Notes under the pieces: model-generated
The model's input: the letters and a program-made list of their open reading frames with translations, nothing else
Told to the model about the DNA's origin: nothing
The model's database searches: none
Program-made: the position numbers and the translations under genes
In this document: one piece after another, positions 1 through 7,918 of the stretch
Numbering within the stretch: the stretch's first letter is position 1
Layout: each line of letters opens with the position of its first letter
Source of the DNA: Microcaldota archaeon
Lineage (GTDB): Archaea > Micrarchaeota > Micrarchaeia > Micrarchaeales > CABMGC01
Direction: 5' to 3'
DNA: 41,915 nt
Assembly: GCA_021821605.1 (NCBI GenBank)
Contig: JAKACG010000001.1
Span: 1-41,915 of the forward strand

Positions 1-2135
1 TAGGATTTAAAGAAAAGCATGAAATGGATTTTAAGTCACTTTATAAAATATCAATAAAGTATGGAGTTCCGCTGCATCCAAAGTTTCTTTATGAATTTGG
101 TATTATAAATATGGATCAATTAATAAAGGTTGCAAAAAACATCAAGGACGTAATATCTAAATGTAATAAAAAAACAGTTTTCGAGTTTAATGAAATAGAG
201 TTGGTTAATGACAGCATTGTTAAAAGGGCTCTTGAGCTGATGACAGTAACACATAGATTAGATGATTCAAAGAAAAGTATAATTATAGAAGGTGGATTTT
301 TACAGAGCTTGATAGTTTCGTTGGGCTTTGCAGAAGGAGAAGAGGGTATACTAAAGGATTCAGATTCAATAATTAAAGAGTATCTTAATAAAGAAAATGA
401 GAAGCCTCTTGAGGTAGTTAACTGTGTTTCAAGTGTTAAATTAATGAAGAGGTCAACATTTTTAGGCGGAAGAATAGGAAGACCTGAAAAGGCAAAGGAA
501 AGATTGATGAAACCTGCAGTGACAGTTCTTTTTCCGGTAGGCACTTATGCCAGCAAAGACAAAAATATAACCAAGGCATTCTTAATAGACTCTAAAAAAT
601 TCAAGTCAGGATTGAATGTAGAGATTGCAAATTATAAATGTAATGTTTGCAAGAGAAATATAAGCACACAGTACTGTTATGACTGCAATGCTAGGGCGCA
701 GATAGAAAGAAAATGCCCAAACTGCAACAAGATGAGTTATGAAAAGATATGCCCAGCATGCAATACCAAGACCGAAGCTTTTGTAGAGAAGAATATACCA
801 TTAGTTGATGTAGTAAATAACAGTATGAGAAAACTTAGGATAAATAAACTGCCTCCTGTAATAAAGGGAGTTAAAAGTTTATCAAATAAGGATAAAATAA
901 CCGAGCCATTAGAAAAGGGAATCTTAAGAGCATTGAACGGAGTTTATATCTTTAAGGATGGAACGGCAAGATTTGATGCGACAGATGTTCCAATAACACA
1001 TTTTTATCCTAAAGAGGTTGGAGTGAATTTCGAGAGGCTTAAGCTGCTTGGTTATGATAAAGATTATAAAGGAAATGAGTTAGTTAGCGATGAACAGCTA
1101 ATAGAACTTAGACATCAAGATGTAATACTAAACAGAAGAGGTGCCGAATACATACTCAAGGTCTCAAAGTTTGTAGACCAGATGCTAGAGGATCTGTATG
1201 GTATGGAAAAGTACTATAACGCAAATAACACAAACGATCTAATAGGCAAATTAGTAATAACTCTTGCTCCGCACACCTCATGTGCTGTTTTAGGCAGGAT
1301 AATAGGATTTACAGATGCAGTGGTTGGATTTGCACATCCGTATACTATATGCGCAAGAAGAAGAAACTGCGATGGTGATGAAGATACAACAATGTTGCTA
1401 CTTGATGCTTTGATAAACTTTTCCAAAGAATTTCTGCCAGTTACCGTTGGAGGTACAATGGACACCCCATTAATATTGACGACTAATGTAAAGGTAGAGG
1501 AGGTTGATGATGAGGTGCATACGATGGAGGTTGTTGAGAGATATCCTATTGAACTTTATGAGAAAAGTTTTGCATACGCAAGCCCTTCTGAGGTAAAGAT
1601 AACAAGAGTTGTGGATAAAATAAACACCAATAAACCAGCAGAAGGAATATTTTTTACACATGAAAGTTCAATTAACGTTTTGCAGAGCTCTCCTAAAAGA
1701 ACTCTTTACACACAATTAAAGAGCATGCAGGAAAAGGTTGACGCCGAGTTTTCATTAATGGATAAGATCTATGCAATAAACAAACGTGATGCTGCTAGAA
1801 GAGTGATAACAAGCCACTTTATACCAGACCTTATAGGAAATCTGCACTCTTTTTCAAAACAAATCTTAAGATGCTCTAGCTGCAATGCAAAGTACAGACG
1901 TATTCCGCTGTCTGGAAAGTGTACTAAAGATGGAGGAAAGCTGCTGCTTACCATCTCAAAAGGAGGTATAGAAAAGTATCTTGAGATGGCAATAAACCTT
2001 GCAGATAGATATGATCTTGATCCTTATATAAAACAAAGATTGAAGTTGATCAAAGAGGAAATAGAAGAGCTCTTTGTTGGTGAAAGCATAAATAGCAATG
2101 GAATAAAACAATTCAATCTAAGCAAGTTTATGTAA
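1..2135 (+). CDS. polC: DNA polymerase D large subunit DP2, C-terminal part (truncated by the window's left edge)
   Basis: Catalytic large subunit of the archaeal family D replicative polymerase, which works with the small exonuclease subunit DP1. The frame is open to the left edge: codons before the first Met (base 24) read GFKEKHE and continue into family sequence, so the true start lies outside the window. Counting from Met24, a cysteine-rich zinc region (CNVC, CYDC, CPNC, CPAC) lies near residues 205-250. The catalytic motif NCDGDED starts at residue 448, with the metal-binding aspartates D450 and D452. A second zinc site (CSSC then C) lies near residue 620. No intein interrupts the NCDGDED site, a common insertion point in this family. 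The last eight residues, QFNLSKFM, resemble a PCNA-interacting peptide. The 3' end overlaps the convergent aminotransferase by 18 bp. Confidence 0.95.
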   Translation, partial: GFKEKHEMDFKSLYKISIKYGVPLHPKFLYEFGIINMDQLIKVAKNIKDVISKCNKKTVFEFNEIELVNDSIVKRALELMTVTHRLDDSKKSIIIEGGFLQSLIVSLGFAEGEEGILKDSDSIIKEYLNKENEKPLEVVNCVSSVKLMKRSTFLGGRIGRPEKAKERLMKPAVTVLFPVGTYASKDKNITKAFLIDSKKFKSGLNVEIANYKCNVCKRNISTQYCYDCNARAQIERKCPNCNKMSYEKICPACNTKTEAFVEKNIPLVDVVNNSMRKLRINKLPPVIKGVKSLSNKDKITEPLEKGILRALNGVYIFKDGTARFDATDVPITHFYPKEVGVNFERLKLLGYDKDYKGNELVSDEQLIELRHQDVILNRRGAEYILKVSKFVDQMLEDLYGMEKYYNANNTNDLIGKLVITLAPHTSCAVLGRIIGFTDAVVGFAHPYTICARRRNCDGDEDTTMLLLDALINFSKEFLPVTVGGTMDTPLILTTNVKVEEVDDEVHTMEVVERYPIELYEKSFAYASPSEVKITRVVDKINTNKPAEGIFFTHESSINVLQSSPKRTLYTQLKSMQEKVDAEFSLMDKIYAINKRDAARRVITSHFIPDLIGNLHSFSKQILRCSSCNAKYRRIPLSGKCTKDGGKLLLTISKGGIEKYLEMAINLADRYDLDPYIKQRLKLIKEEIEELFVGESINSNGIKQFNLSKFM

Positions 2136-3449
2136 TTTTTTATTCTCTTTTTTTATAGCTTCTTCTAAAATGTTAAGTCCTTCCTCAAGATGTTTTTTAG
2201 ATATTGTTATAGGAGGTATTATTCTTATGACCGAGTGCCCAGCAGGAAGTAGTATTAGGCCATTTTGAAAGCACTCGTTTAGCAAGGCTTCACGCTCCGC
2301 TACCGCAGGCTCCTTTGTTTTTTTATCTTTAACCAGCTCTATACCTATCATAAGCCCTATGCCACGCACATCTCCTATTAGTTCATATCTTTCTTTCATT
2401 TCATTTAATCTTCGCATAATTGTTTCTGAGCTGTTTTTTATCTGTAGCCTTATTTCAGAGATATGTTTTTTAAGATACTCTATAGATGCATTTGCGGCTG
2501 CTGATGCTATAAGATTACCACCGAAGGTATTGGCATGAGAACCAGCAGGTATATCGCCCAGAGAGGTTCTGGTTATAGTTACACCCATTGGAACACCGCT
2601 AGCTATTGACTTTGCCATAGTATAGATATCTGCCTCTACGTTAAAGTTATCTAGCGCGAGGAACTTTCCTGTGCGCATATATCCGCTTTGCACCTCGTCT
2701 GAAATAAGAAGTATTCCATTATCATCAGCAAGCTTTCTTATTTCCATAACAAACTCTTTTGGAGGCACTATATATCCTCCTTCTCCTTGTATAGGCTCAA
2801 TAAAAATTGCAGAGATCTCCTTTCCGTTTGTTTCTTTTTCAAGTACATTTTTTTTAGTGTACTCCACGCATGCAATGCCGCATGATGGATACTCCTTTCC
2901 AAAAGGACATCTATAACAGTAAGCATAAGGAACATGTATGTTTGAGTTAAACGGACCAAAGCGTTCTCTTTGAGAGGATTTAGATGCGCTAAGGCCTAAA
3001 GAGCCCATTGTTCTACCATGAAATGCACTGTAAAATGAAAGAGTGTACTGGCGCTTTGTAAAGATCTTGGAAAACTTTAACGCCGCTTCGTTTGCTTCTG
3101 TTCCAGAGTTAGAGAAAAAGACTCTTCCAAAGCCTTTTGGAAACATACTTACAAGCTTTTCTGCAAAGACAACTGGAAGCTCGCCATAATAATCTGTAAA
3201 TGCACCATGAATTAACTTATCGGTTTGAGCTTTTATTGCGTCACGTATCTGCTTGTTGCCATTTATACCAAGATTGTATACAGAAATAAAACTTGAAAAA
3301 TCGATGAAGTTATTCCCTGAGATATCGGTAATAATGTCGCCAGTTCCTTTATCCGGAACAAATGGGTATGAGGAACGGGTTGTTGTGAGCATTATCTTTT
3401 TATCGCGCTCGATTAACTTCTTTATCTTGTCGTCTATTTCTGTTTTCAT
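2118..3449 (-). CDS. Class III PLP-dependent aminotransferase (4-aminobutyrate/acetylornithine aminotransferase-like)
   Basis: A 443-residue fold-type I PLP enzyme, close to full family length. The phosphate-binding SGTEAN motif is at residues 115-120, the DEVQSG motif with the PLP-contacting Asp is at 251, and the Schiff-base lysine is K280 in TMAKSIASG. The cysteine-rich stretch CYRCPFGKEYPSC near residues 178-190 is typical of archaeal 4-aminobutyrate-aminotransferase-like members. Archaeal members of this subgroup include omega-aminotransferases and amino-acid racemases, so the substrate is left open. The ATG has a TATA-like box about 30 bp upstream and no clear Shine-Dalgarno site, suggesting a very short leader. 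It stands alone, tail to tail with the polymerase gene. Confidence 0.9.
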   Translation of the reverse strand: MKTEIDDKIKKLIERDKKIMLTTTRSSYPFVPDKGTGDIITDISGNNFIDFSSFISVYNLGINGNKQIRDAIKAQTDKLIHGAFTDYYGELPVVFAEKLVSMFPKGFGRVFFSNSGTEANEAALKFSKIFTKRQYTLSFYSAFHGRTMGSLGLSASKSSQRERFGPFNSNIHVPYAYCYRCPFGKEYPSCGIACVEYTKKNVLEKETNGKEISAIFIEPIQGEGGYIVPPKEFVMEIRKLADDNGILLISDEVQSGYMRTGKFLALDNFNVEADIYTMAKSIASGVPMGVTITRTSLGDIPAGSHANTFGGNLIASAAANASIEYLKKHISEIRLQIKNSSETIMRRLNEMKERYELIGDVRGIGLMIGIELVKDKKTKEPAVAEREALLNECFQNGLILLPAGHSVIRIIPPITISKKHLEEGLNILEEAIKKENKKLHKLA

Positions 3450-3475
3450 AAAAACAACAAAACAATAACGCAGAT

Positions 3476-3488
3476 ATATATTATAAAT
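3476..3488 (-). promoter_or_regulatory. TATA-like promoter of the aminotransferase gene
   Basis: The minus strand reads TTTATAATATATA in this interval, centred about 33 bp upstream of the ATG at 3449. That spacing predicts transcription starting within a few bases of the start codon. It is called by composition and spacing only. Confidence 0.4.
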
Positions 3489-3590
3489 GTGTGTGTTTTA
3501 AGAAGTTGTTTTTGAACTATGTGTCTTTTAGCATATGTTTTCAAGCTAACGCTAGCAGTTATTAATTAATGTAAGAGTGTAGATAAAAAC

Positions 3591-3842
3591 TTACTTCTTA
3601 GCTTTAGGTGTTTCCTTTCTTTCTTTAATCTCTAGAAGGGTATTTACCTGTTCCTTGTTCTTATGGTCTACTTTCTCATTTAGAAACTCTAGATGCTTTA
3701 TATTACATTTTCTTTCCTTATGCCTTGAGTGACTTATTATCATTACAAAGTTTTTGTCTATAACCTTTGTAACAACAGCCTTATCTCCTGCATCTCTTCC
3801 TAATTTTTTCACACAAACTCTTCCTTCTTCTAATAATGCCAT
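3591..3842 (-). CDS. rpl14e: Ribosomal protein eL14 (L14e)
   Basis: Large-subunit ribosomal protein, 83 residues. The N-terminal KOW-type segment (EEGRVCVKKLGRDAGDKAVV) and the NIKHLEF segment match archaeal L14e, and the tail is lysine-rich. The start is fixed by GTGAT plus three bases before ATG. The TGA stop of the upstream cmk gene is formed inside that GTGAT, so the two are translationally linked. It is the last gene of eL34-cmk-eL14, an order conserved across archaea. The pseudouridine synthase cbf5/truB that often follows is absent. Confidence 0.93.
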   Translation of the reverse strand: MALLEEGRVCVKKLGRDAGDKAVVTKVIDKNFVMIISHSRHKERKCNIKHLEFLNEKVDHKNKEQVNTLLEIKERKETPKAKK

Positions 3843-3846
3843 GTTA

Positions 3847-4410
3847 TCACTCTTTTTCTAGCTCTTTGAATTTTTTTATTATTATTTCTGAGATCTCTTC
3901 TGGAGACTTTTCATCTGTATTTAATATAAGATCAAATGGTTCCTTATCTTCGCCAAAATCTATTTTATAAAGGCTCATGTAAAGTTTGTGGTTTTCTCTT
4001 TCCCTTTTTGATACAACATCAGCCGTTATTTGCTTTTCAGTGCCATCTCTTTTTACCATTCTTTCGGTTCTTTTATCAGAACTTGCATCAAGCCAAACCT
4101 TAAATCCTTCCTTAAAAAGCCACGGAGCGGTGTAGCTTGTTACTACTATATTTCCATCTCTTATCTTTTTTTCCATCTTTGTATCTGCTTCCTTATCAAA
4201 CTCCGAGTTTCTTTCACGTTCTTTTAAAAATCTCATTCCTTCAGCTGTATCCCACCAGTCACTTCCGCCAGGATGATAGCCGCGTTCGGTTGCCATCTCC
4301 TTTAGTATCTCTCCGCCTCCAATAGAGGTAACGCCTAACTTCTTTGCTACTAGTTTTGCTACCGTTGTTTTTCCAGCAGCCGGAAGTCCTGAGATAACTA
4401 TTGCTTTCAG
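3847..4410 (-). CDS. cmk: Archaeal cytidylate kinase, probable CTG start
   Basis: P-loop kinase that phosphorylates CMP/dCMP. From the first ATG (4296) the protein would be 149 residues and would lack its nucleotide-binding loop. Reading upstream in frame restores IVISGLPAAGKTTVAKLV, a complete Walker A motif, and then GGGEILKEMATERG, typical of archaeal CMP kinases. No ATG, GTG or TTG occurs in frame between an upstream TGA inside eL34 and base 4296. The CTG at 4410-4408 follows AGGTGCT with three bases between, the same layout as neighbouring starts. This gives 187 residues, close to the usual family length. The CTG lies 8 nt beyond the eL34 stop and the TGA stop lies within the eL14 Shine-Dalgarno site. 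The family call is firm; the start codon is inferred. Confidence 0.87.
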   Translation of the reverse strand: MKAIVISGLPAAGKTTVAKLVAKKLGVTSIGGGEILKEMATERGYHPGGSDWWDTAEGMRFLKERERNSEFDKEADTKMEKKIRDGNIVVTSYTAPWLFKEGFKVWLDASSDKRTERMVKRDGTEKQITADVVSKRERENHKLYMSLYKIDFGEDKEPFDLILNTDEKSPEEISEIIIKKFKELEKE

Positions 4411-4418
4411 AAAAGCAC

Positions 4419-4742
4419 CTAATGAGAGATCATCTGCAAAACGTATGCTTTTTGTTTTATGCTTATGTCATTAAGCTTCATGTCACCTTGCTCTATTCTG
4501 CTTGCTGATTTTATTACATCGCTTGTACAACTTGAGCACAAAACCCCTCCGAAAAGTCTTGAGTTGGTTCTCCTGCTCTTTCCTCCAGTTCTAGAAAGAG
4601 AAATTCCATTAAGCTCTACATTGCAGATTGCGCAGTGTGGAAAGCTATTCTTCTTCCTTTCATAGTGTATTACCTTCCTTCCTGATTTGGTAACTCTATG
4701 CATTCTCCTTAAGCTTCTTGATCTTTGCATTGGTTTTGGCAC
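4419..4742 (-). CDS. rpl34e: Ribosomal protein eL34 (L34e)
   Basis: Large-subunit ribosomal protein, 107 residues. The N-terminus is basic (MPKPMQRSRSLRRMHRVTKS), with a zinc-ribbon pair CAIC and CSSC and the LSRTGGKSRRTNSRLFGG segment typical of archaeal L34e. The start codon is GTG, preceded by GGTGTTCAA, giving the usual three-base spacing after GTGTT. It heads the eL34-cmk-eL14 operon. The 139-bp gap behind it, with a TATA-like element near 4776-4790, suggests its own promoter. Confidence 0.93.
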   Translation of the reverse strand: MPKPMQRSRSLRRMHRVTKSGRKVIHYERKKNSFPHCAICNVELNGISLSRTGGKSRRTNSRLFGGVLCSSCTSDVIKSASRIEQGDMKLNDISIKQKAYVLQMISH

Positions 4743-4775
4743 TTGAACACCTTTATTTAATTTCTTTTAATATTT

Positions 4776-4790
4776 TTTTAATATAACTTT
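4776..4790 (-). promoter_or_regulatory. TATA-like promoter of the eL34-cmk-eL14 operon
   Basis: The minus strand reads AAAGTTATATTAAAA about 40 bp upstream of the eL34 GTG. A start site about 25 bp downstream would leave room for the GGTGTT ribosome binding site. The surrounding AT-richness makes this tentative. Confidence 0.3.
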
Positions 4791-4881
4791 AAGTCATTAT
4801 AACTCAGTTAAAAGTATAAAATATACTACATAAACAAATATGCAGTAATAATTATGCAATACAGTTATTTAGACTTTTTTA

Positions 4882-5376
4882 CTAAGACATCTGCTCCGGA
4901 TTTTTAAAGGTTGGCTGCATAAGCCCGAAGTTGTACTTGTCCTTTAGCCTTTTTCTGTCCCGCATAGAGAACAGAATTGACAGAACTATTCCAGAAACAA
5001 AGGTCACTACAATGAATAACAATTGATAATTGAGCGTAAAGCCCAAGAGGGATATAGAAATTCCAGACTTTCCAAAGCCCATAGGTATTAGAAGATAATA
5101 AACAACAGCAAAGATTGGAAGCACTATTAGCATAGGCTTCATCTGATTCTTCATGCTTTCCATGCTTGTGTTTGTTAGGTCTTTTTGTTTTGATGCTATC
5201 TTTTCTTTTGGAGCATTTGTCTTTGTCATCTCCATTAACTCTTTTGTATGCTGGCCCATTCGAGCCCTTAGTTCATACATCTTATCTATATTTGAAAGCC
5301 TTCGTTGTATTACAACTGAAAATATAGCGTATGCAACTCCGGCTGAGATCAGTTCAACAATAAAAATATCTATCAT
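4882..5376 (-). CDS. DUF106 / EMC3-like membrane protein (YidC-Oxa1-Get1 superfamily)
   Basis: Membrane insertase-like protein of the archaeal DUF106 family, related to EMC3/TMCO1 and more distantly YidC. The order fits: an N-terminal membrane segment (IDIFIVELISAGVAYAIF), a long charged coiled-coil hairpin (about residues 25-80), two further membrane segments near 85-105 and 115-140, and a polar C-terminus. An upstream Met at 5433 would overlap adk by 53 bp and add an unlikely charged tail. The Met at 5376 lies four bases past the adk stop and follows GGTAAT plus three bases, so I chose it (164 residues). Its place between adk and eL34 is the conserved archaeal order and suggests co-translational membrane insertion. 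Confidence 0.85.
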   Translation of the reverse strand: MIDIFIVELISAGVAYAIFSVVIQRRLSNIDKMYELRARMGQHTKELMEMTKTNAPKEKIASKQKDLTNTSMESMKNQMKPMLIVLPIFAVVYYLLIPMGFGKSGISISLLGFTLNYQLLFIVVTFVSGIVLSILFSMRDRKRLKDKYNFGLMQPTFKNPEQMS

Positions 5377-5380
5377 TATA

Positions 5381-5941
5381 TTACCCAAAAAGTGCTTCGG
5401 AGATGGCCTTTTCGACCTCTTTTCTGCACTCATCTAATCTTTCTTGTTTGTTTTTTATGATATATAAAGGTGAGCCAAGCTGTACTGCGTAGTATGATGC
5501 AAGACCAATGTTTACCGCTCTGTGCTCTTCTATCTCCTCTGCAGTCTCGTCCTCTCTTGCTCTTGTACGATCGCCTATTCTTCTAAGAAGTATATCTACA
5601 GGTAGAGCATCTATGTAAATTATGGCCTTTATATTTTTAAGTAGTCCAAAGTCCTGTGATGAAAAACCAGGTATGAACTTCTTGCCACTTTTTATAGAGG
5701 TATGTGTATCTATTATAAGAGGTCCTTTTGTCTTGCTTACAGTTTCAAAAACCTTCTTTCTAGCTTCCTCTATTTCTTGATAATTTAATTTGCTGCGTAT
5801 TTGATCCCGCGTTATTGATTTATCATTTATGTACTTCATCATCTCGGTTCCTATATTAATTATTTTATAGGCACTACCAAGCTTAGCAATTATAGTAGAC
5901 TTACCAGAACCGGGAGTACCGGTGATTATAACTTTTGGCAT
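5381..5941 (-). CDS. adkA: Adenylate kinase, archaeal AdkA type
   Basis: P-loop kinase interconverting AMP, ADP and ATP. From MPKVIITGTPGSGKST the protein is 186 residues, the usual archaeal length of about 190. The Walker A is GTPGSGKST at residues 8-16, LIIDTHTSIKSG holds the second acidic motif, and the RRIGDRTRARED segment is the arginine-rich lid. A 23-codon extension upstream in frame is hydrophobic and not family-like. The chosen ATG follows GTGTA plus three bases. It heads a two-gene unit with DUF106. Confidence 0.93.
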   Translation of the reverse strand: MPKVIITGTPGSGKSTIIAKLGSAYKIINIGTEMMKYINDKSITRDQIRSKLNYQEIEEARKKVFETVSKTKGPLIIDTHTSIKSGKKFIPGFSSQDFGLLKNIKAIIYIDALPVDILLRRIGDRTRAREDETAEEIEEHRAVNIGLASYYAVQLGSPLYIIKNKQERLDECRKEVEKAISEALFG

Positions 5942-6049
5942 ATTTACACAGTAAAGATTACAAAGATAAAAATAAAAAGAGATGCCTATTATATAGGCAA
6001 CCCATTTCAAAAATTAAAATTTTTTTGTTTTATTTATGTTTTATTTATA

Positions 6050-7699
6050 TTAGTCATCCATTCCAGGCATGCCAGGAGGCATTCCTCCTGCTCCGCCAGG
6101 CGATCTTCCCTTTGCGCTTATCATGTCGTCTATTCTAAGAATTGATGAAGATGCTTCTGTTGCGCTTGAAAATGCCTGCAATTTTACCTTAAGAGGCTCT
6201 ATGACTCCTAATTTTTCCATATCTGCTATGGTGTTCTTGTATACATCTATACCGAAGTTTCTGCCTTCCTTGTTCTTGTGTTTTGTTCTAAGGCTTACAA
6301 GAGTATCTATTGGGTCCATACCAGAACTATCGGCAAGAGTCTTAGGTATTATCTCAAGAGAATCTGCAAACGCCTGTATTGCAAGCTGCTCTCTGCCACC
6401 CACATCGGTTGCATAATCTCTTAACTTAATAGATACCTCCATCTCTATGCTGCCGCCTCCAGTAACGTACTTTCCTGACTCCACTGAACTGGCTAATGCT
6501 CCTATTACATCTGTCATTGCCCTCTCTACTTCATCTATAGCCTGTTTTGTTCCTCCTCTTATGAAAATTGTAACGCTCTTTGGATCTTTGCATTTCTCTA
6601 CGAACAGCATCTGTTCACCTGAGATCTTGCGCTCCTCGACCATACCAGCAAAACCTAGATCCTTATCTGTAAGATCATCAAGGCTTGTGACAAGTCTTGC
6701 GCCGGTTGCCTTTCCTAACTTCTCCATATCGCTCTTCTTTACTCTTCTAACTGCTATTATTCCTGCCTTTGCCAAATAATGCTGCGCCACATCGTCGATT
6801 CCTTTTTGGACAAATATTACTGAGGCTTTGCTCTTTGCTATTTTGTCAACCATGTCCTTTAGCATCTTCTCTTCCTGTGTAAGAAATGCCTGCATCTGTT
6901 CTGGAGAGGTTATCTCTATGCGTGCATCGGTTTCTGTCTTTTCTATCTCTAAAGCAACATCAAGCAATGCTATGCTTGCGTTCTTCATGAGTTTTGGCAT
7001 TCCAGGATGAGTTATTTCTTTATCTATCAGAACGCCGTTTATGAAGCTTGTGTCCTCTATACTACCGCCTTCCTTCTTCTCTAGCTTTATAAAGTCGCGA
7101 TCTATTGTTATCTTATTTCCTTCTTTTATTGCAACCTGTTTTAATCCCTGCAATGCTAATTTTGCTAAGTGTTTCTTTGTAGTATCGCTGCCTATATTCT
7201 TGGAACCCATTGAGATCATTGCTATCCTATCAAGCTTATCTTCATCAGTTATGCTAAGATTTCCAGCCATTGAGTTAAGAACCTCTATTGCCTTGTCTCT
7301 TGCCATCTCATATCCTTTTATTATAGAAGCTGGAGGTATTCCTTGGTCTAAAAGATTTCCTGCGTGCTTTAACAGATCCCCTGCGACTATAACTGCGCTT
7401 GTTGTGCCGTCTCCTACCTCTTTATCTTGTGTCTTTGCTATCTCAACCATTATCTTTGCTACAGGATGCTCTACATTCATCTCTTCTAGTATTGTAGCTC
7501 CGTCGTTTGTTATTGAGATATCTCCAAGTTCGCTTACAAGCATCTTGTCCATTCCCTTTGGGCCTAATGTAGTCCTGACTATACTTGCAACCGCATATCC
7601 AACTGCTATGTTGGTTCTCTGCGCTTCCTTGCCTATAAGCCTGCTAGTACCTTCGGGCAAAATTAAATACTGTTGTCCACCTAATTGATTTTCCGCCAT
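6050..7699 (-). CDS. thsA: Thermosome (group II chaperonin) subunit
   Basis: ATP-driven cytosolic chaperonin subunit forming the double-ring thermosome, 549 residues, full length. Visible motifs are RTTLGPKGMDKML, NDGATIL, GDGTTSAVIVAG (nucleotide binding), VVERKISG-like apical sequence and a GGREQLAIQAFADSLE equatorial segment. The C-terminal tail is Gly/Met/Pro-rich (GGMPPGMPGMDD), typical of thermosomes. A GTG three codons upstream is also in frame, but AAAGGTG lies just before the ATG at 7699 with the normal spacing, so that ATG is chosen. In many archaea secY precedes adk; here the thermosome occupies that place. It has its own promoter in the divergent spacer. Confidence 0.97.
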   Translation of the reverse strand: MAENQLGGQQYLILPEGTSRLIGKEAQRTNIAVGYAVASIVRTTLGPKGMDKMLVSELGDISITNDGATILEEMNVEHPVAKIMVEIAKTQDKEVGDGTTSAVIVAGDLLKHAGNLLDQGIPPASIIKGYEMARDKAIEVLNSMAGNLSITDEDKLDRIAMISMGSKNIGSDTTKKHLAKLALQGLKQVAIKEGNKITIDRDFIKLEKKEGGSIEDTSFINGVLIDKEITHPGMPKLMKNASIALLDVALEIEKTETDARIEITSPEQMQAFLTQEEKMLKDMVDKIAKSKASVIFVQKGIDDVAQHYLAKAGIIAVRRVKKSDMEKLGKATGARLVTSLDDLTDKDLGFAGMVEERKISGEQMLFVEKCKDPKSVTIFIRGGTKQAIDEVERAMTDVIGALASSVESGKYVTGGGSIEMEVSIKLRDYATDVGGREQLAIQAFADSLEIIPKTLADSSGMDPIDTLVSLRTKHKNKEGRNFGIDVYKNTIADMEKLGVIEPLKVKLQAFSSATEASSSILRIDDMISAKGRSPGGAGGMPPGMPGMDD

Positions 7700-7782
7700 T
7701 TTATACACCTTTTTTTAAATAGGATAAATAGACTCTGTAAAGTTTAGAGTTGTATTTTAACGATAAATATTAGTGTATAAAA

Positions 7783-7796
7783 CTATATAAAAGTTT
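7783..7796 (-). promoter_or_regulatory. TATA-like promoter of the thermosome gene
   Basis: The minus strand reads AAACTTTTATATAG, a good BRE/TATA match. It lies about 90 bp upstream of the ATG, which would give a leader of roughly 60 nt containing the AAAGGTG ribosome binding site. Confidence 0.45.
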
Positions 7797-7878
7797 CTTT
7801 TAAATTTATGCAGAATGAGTTTTCATAGAAACAAACAAAAAACTCTAACTTCGTTATATGCGCATGCATCTATAAAGC

Positions 7879-7887
7879 TTTATATAT
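7879..7887 (+). promoter_or_regulatory. TATA box of the Tyr/Gly-repeat membrane protein gene, within a perfect palindrome
   Basis: TTTATATAT sits about 36 bp before the ATG at 7919. It overlaps the perfect 14-bp palindrome TATAAAGCTTTATA (7871-7884). Because the box overlaps the further-upstream ATG at 7886, it favours the downstream start. Confidence 0.5.
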
Positions 7888-7918
7888 GAGAAAATGCACA
7901 ATTTATAGTGGTTGTGAT

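Noticed and set aside
1365..1385. Intein in DP2
   Set aside because: The NCDGDED site is uninterrupted.
5377..5433. Upstream start for DUF106 at 5433
   Set aside because: It would overlap adk by 53 bp and add a basic tail before the first membrane segment; the Met at 5376 has the expected spacing to a GGTAAT site.
5942..6010. N-terminal extension of adenylate kinase from the Met at 6010
   Set aside because: Hydrophobic, not family-like; the Met at 5941 begins the conserved MPKVIITGTPGSGKST with a proper ribosome binding site.
7041..7688. Plus-strand open frame of 215 codons
   Set aside because: Antisense to the thermosome gene; no family-like sequence.
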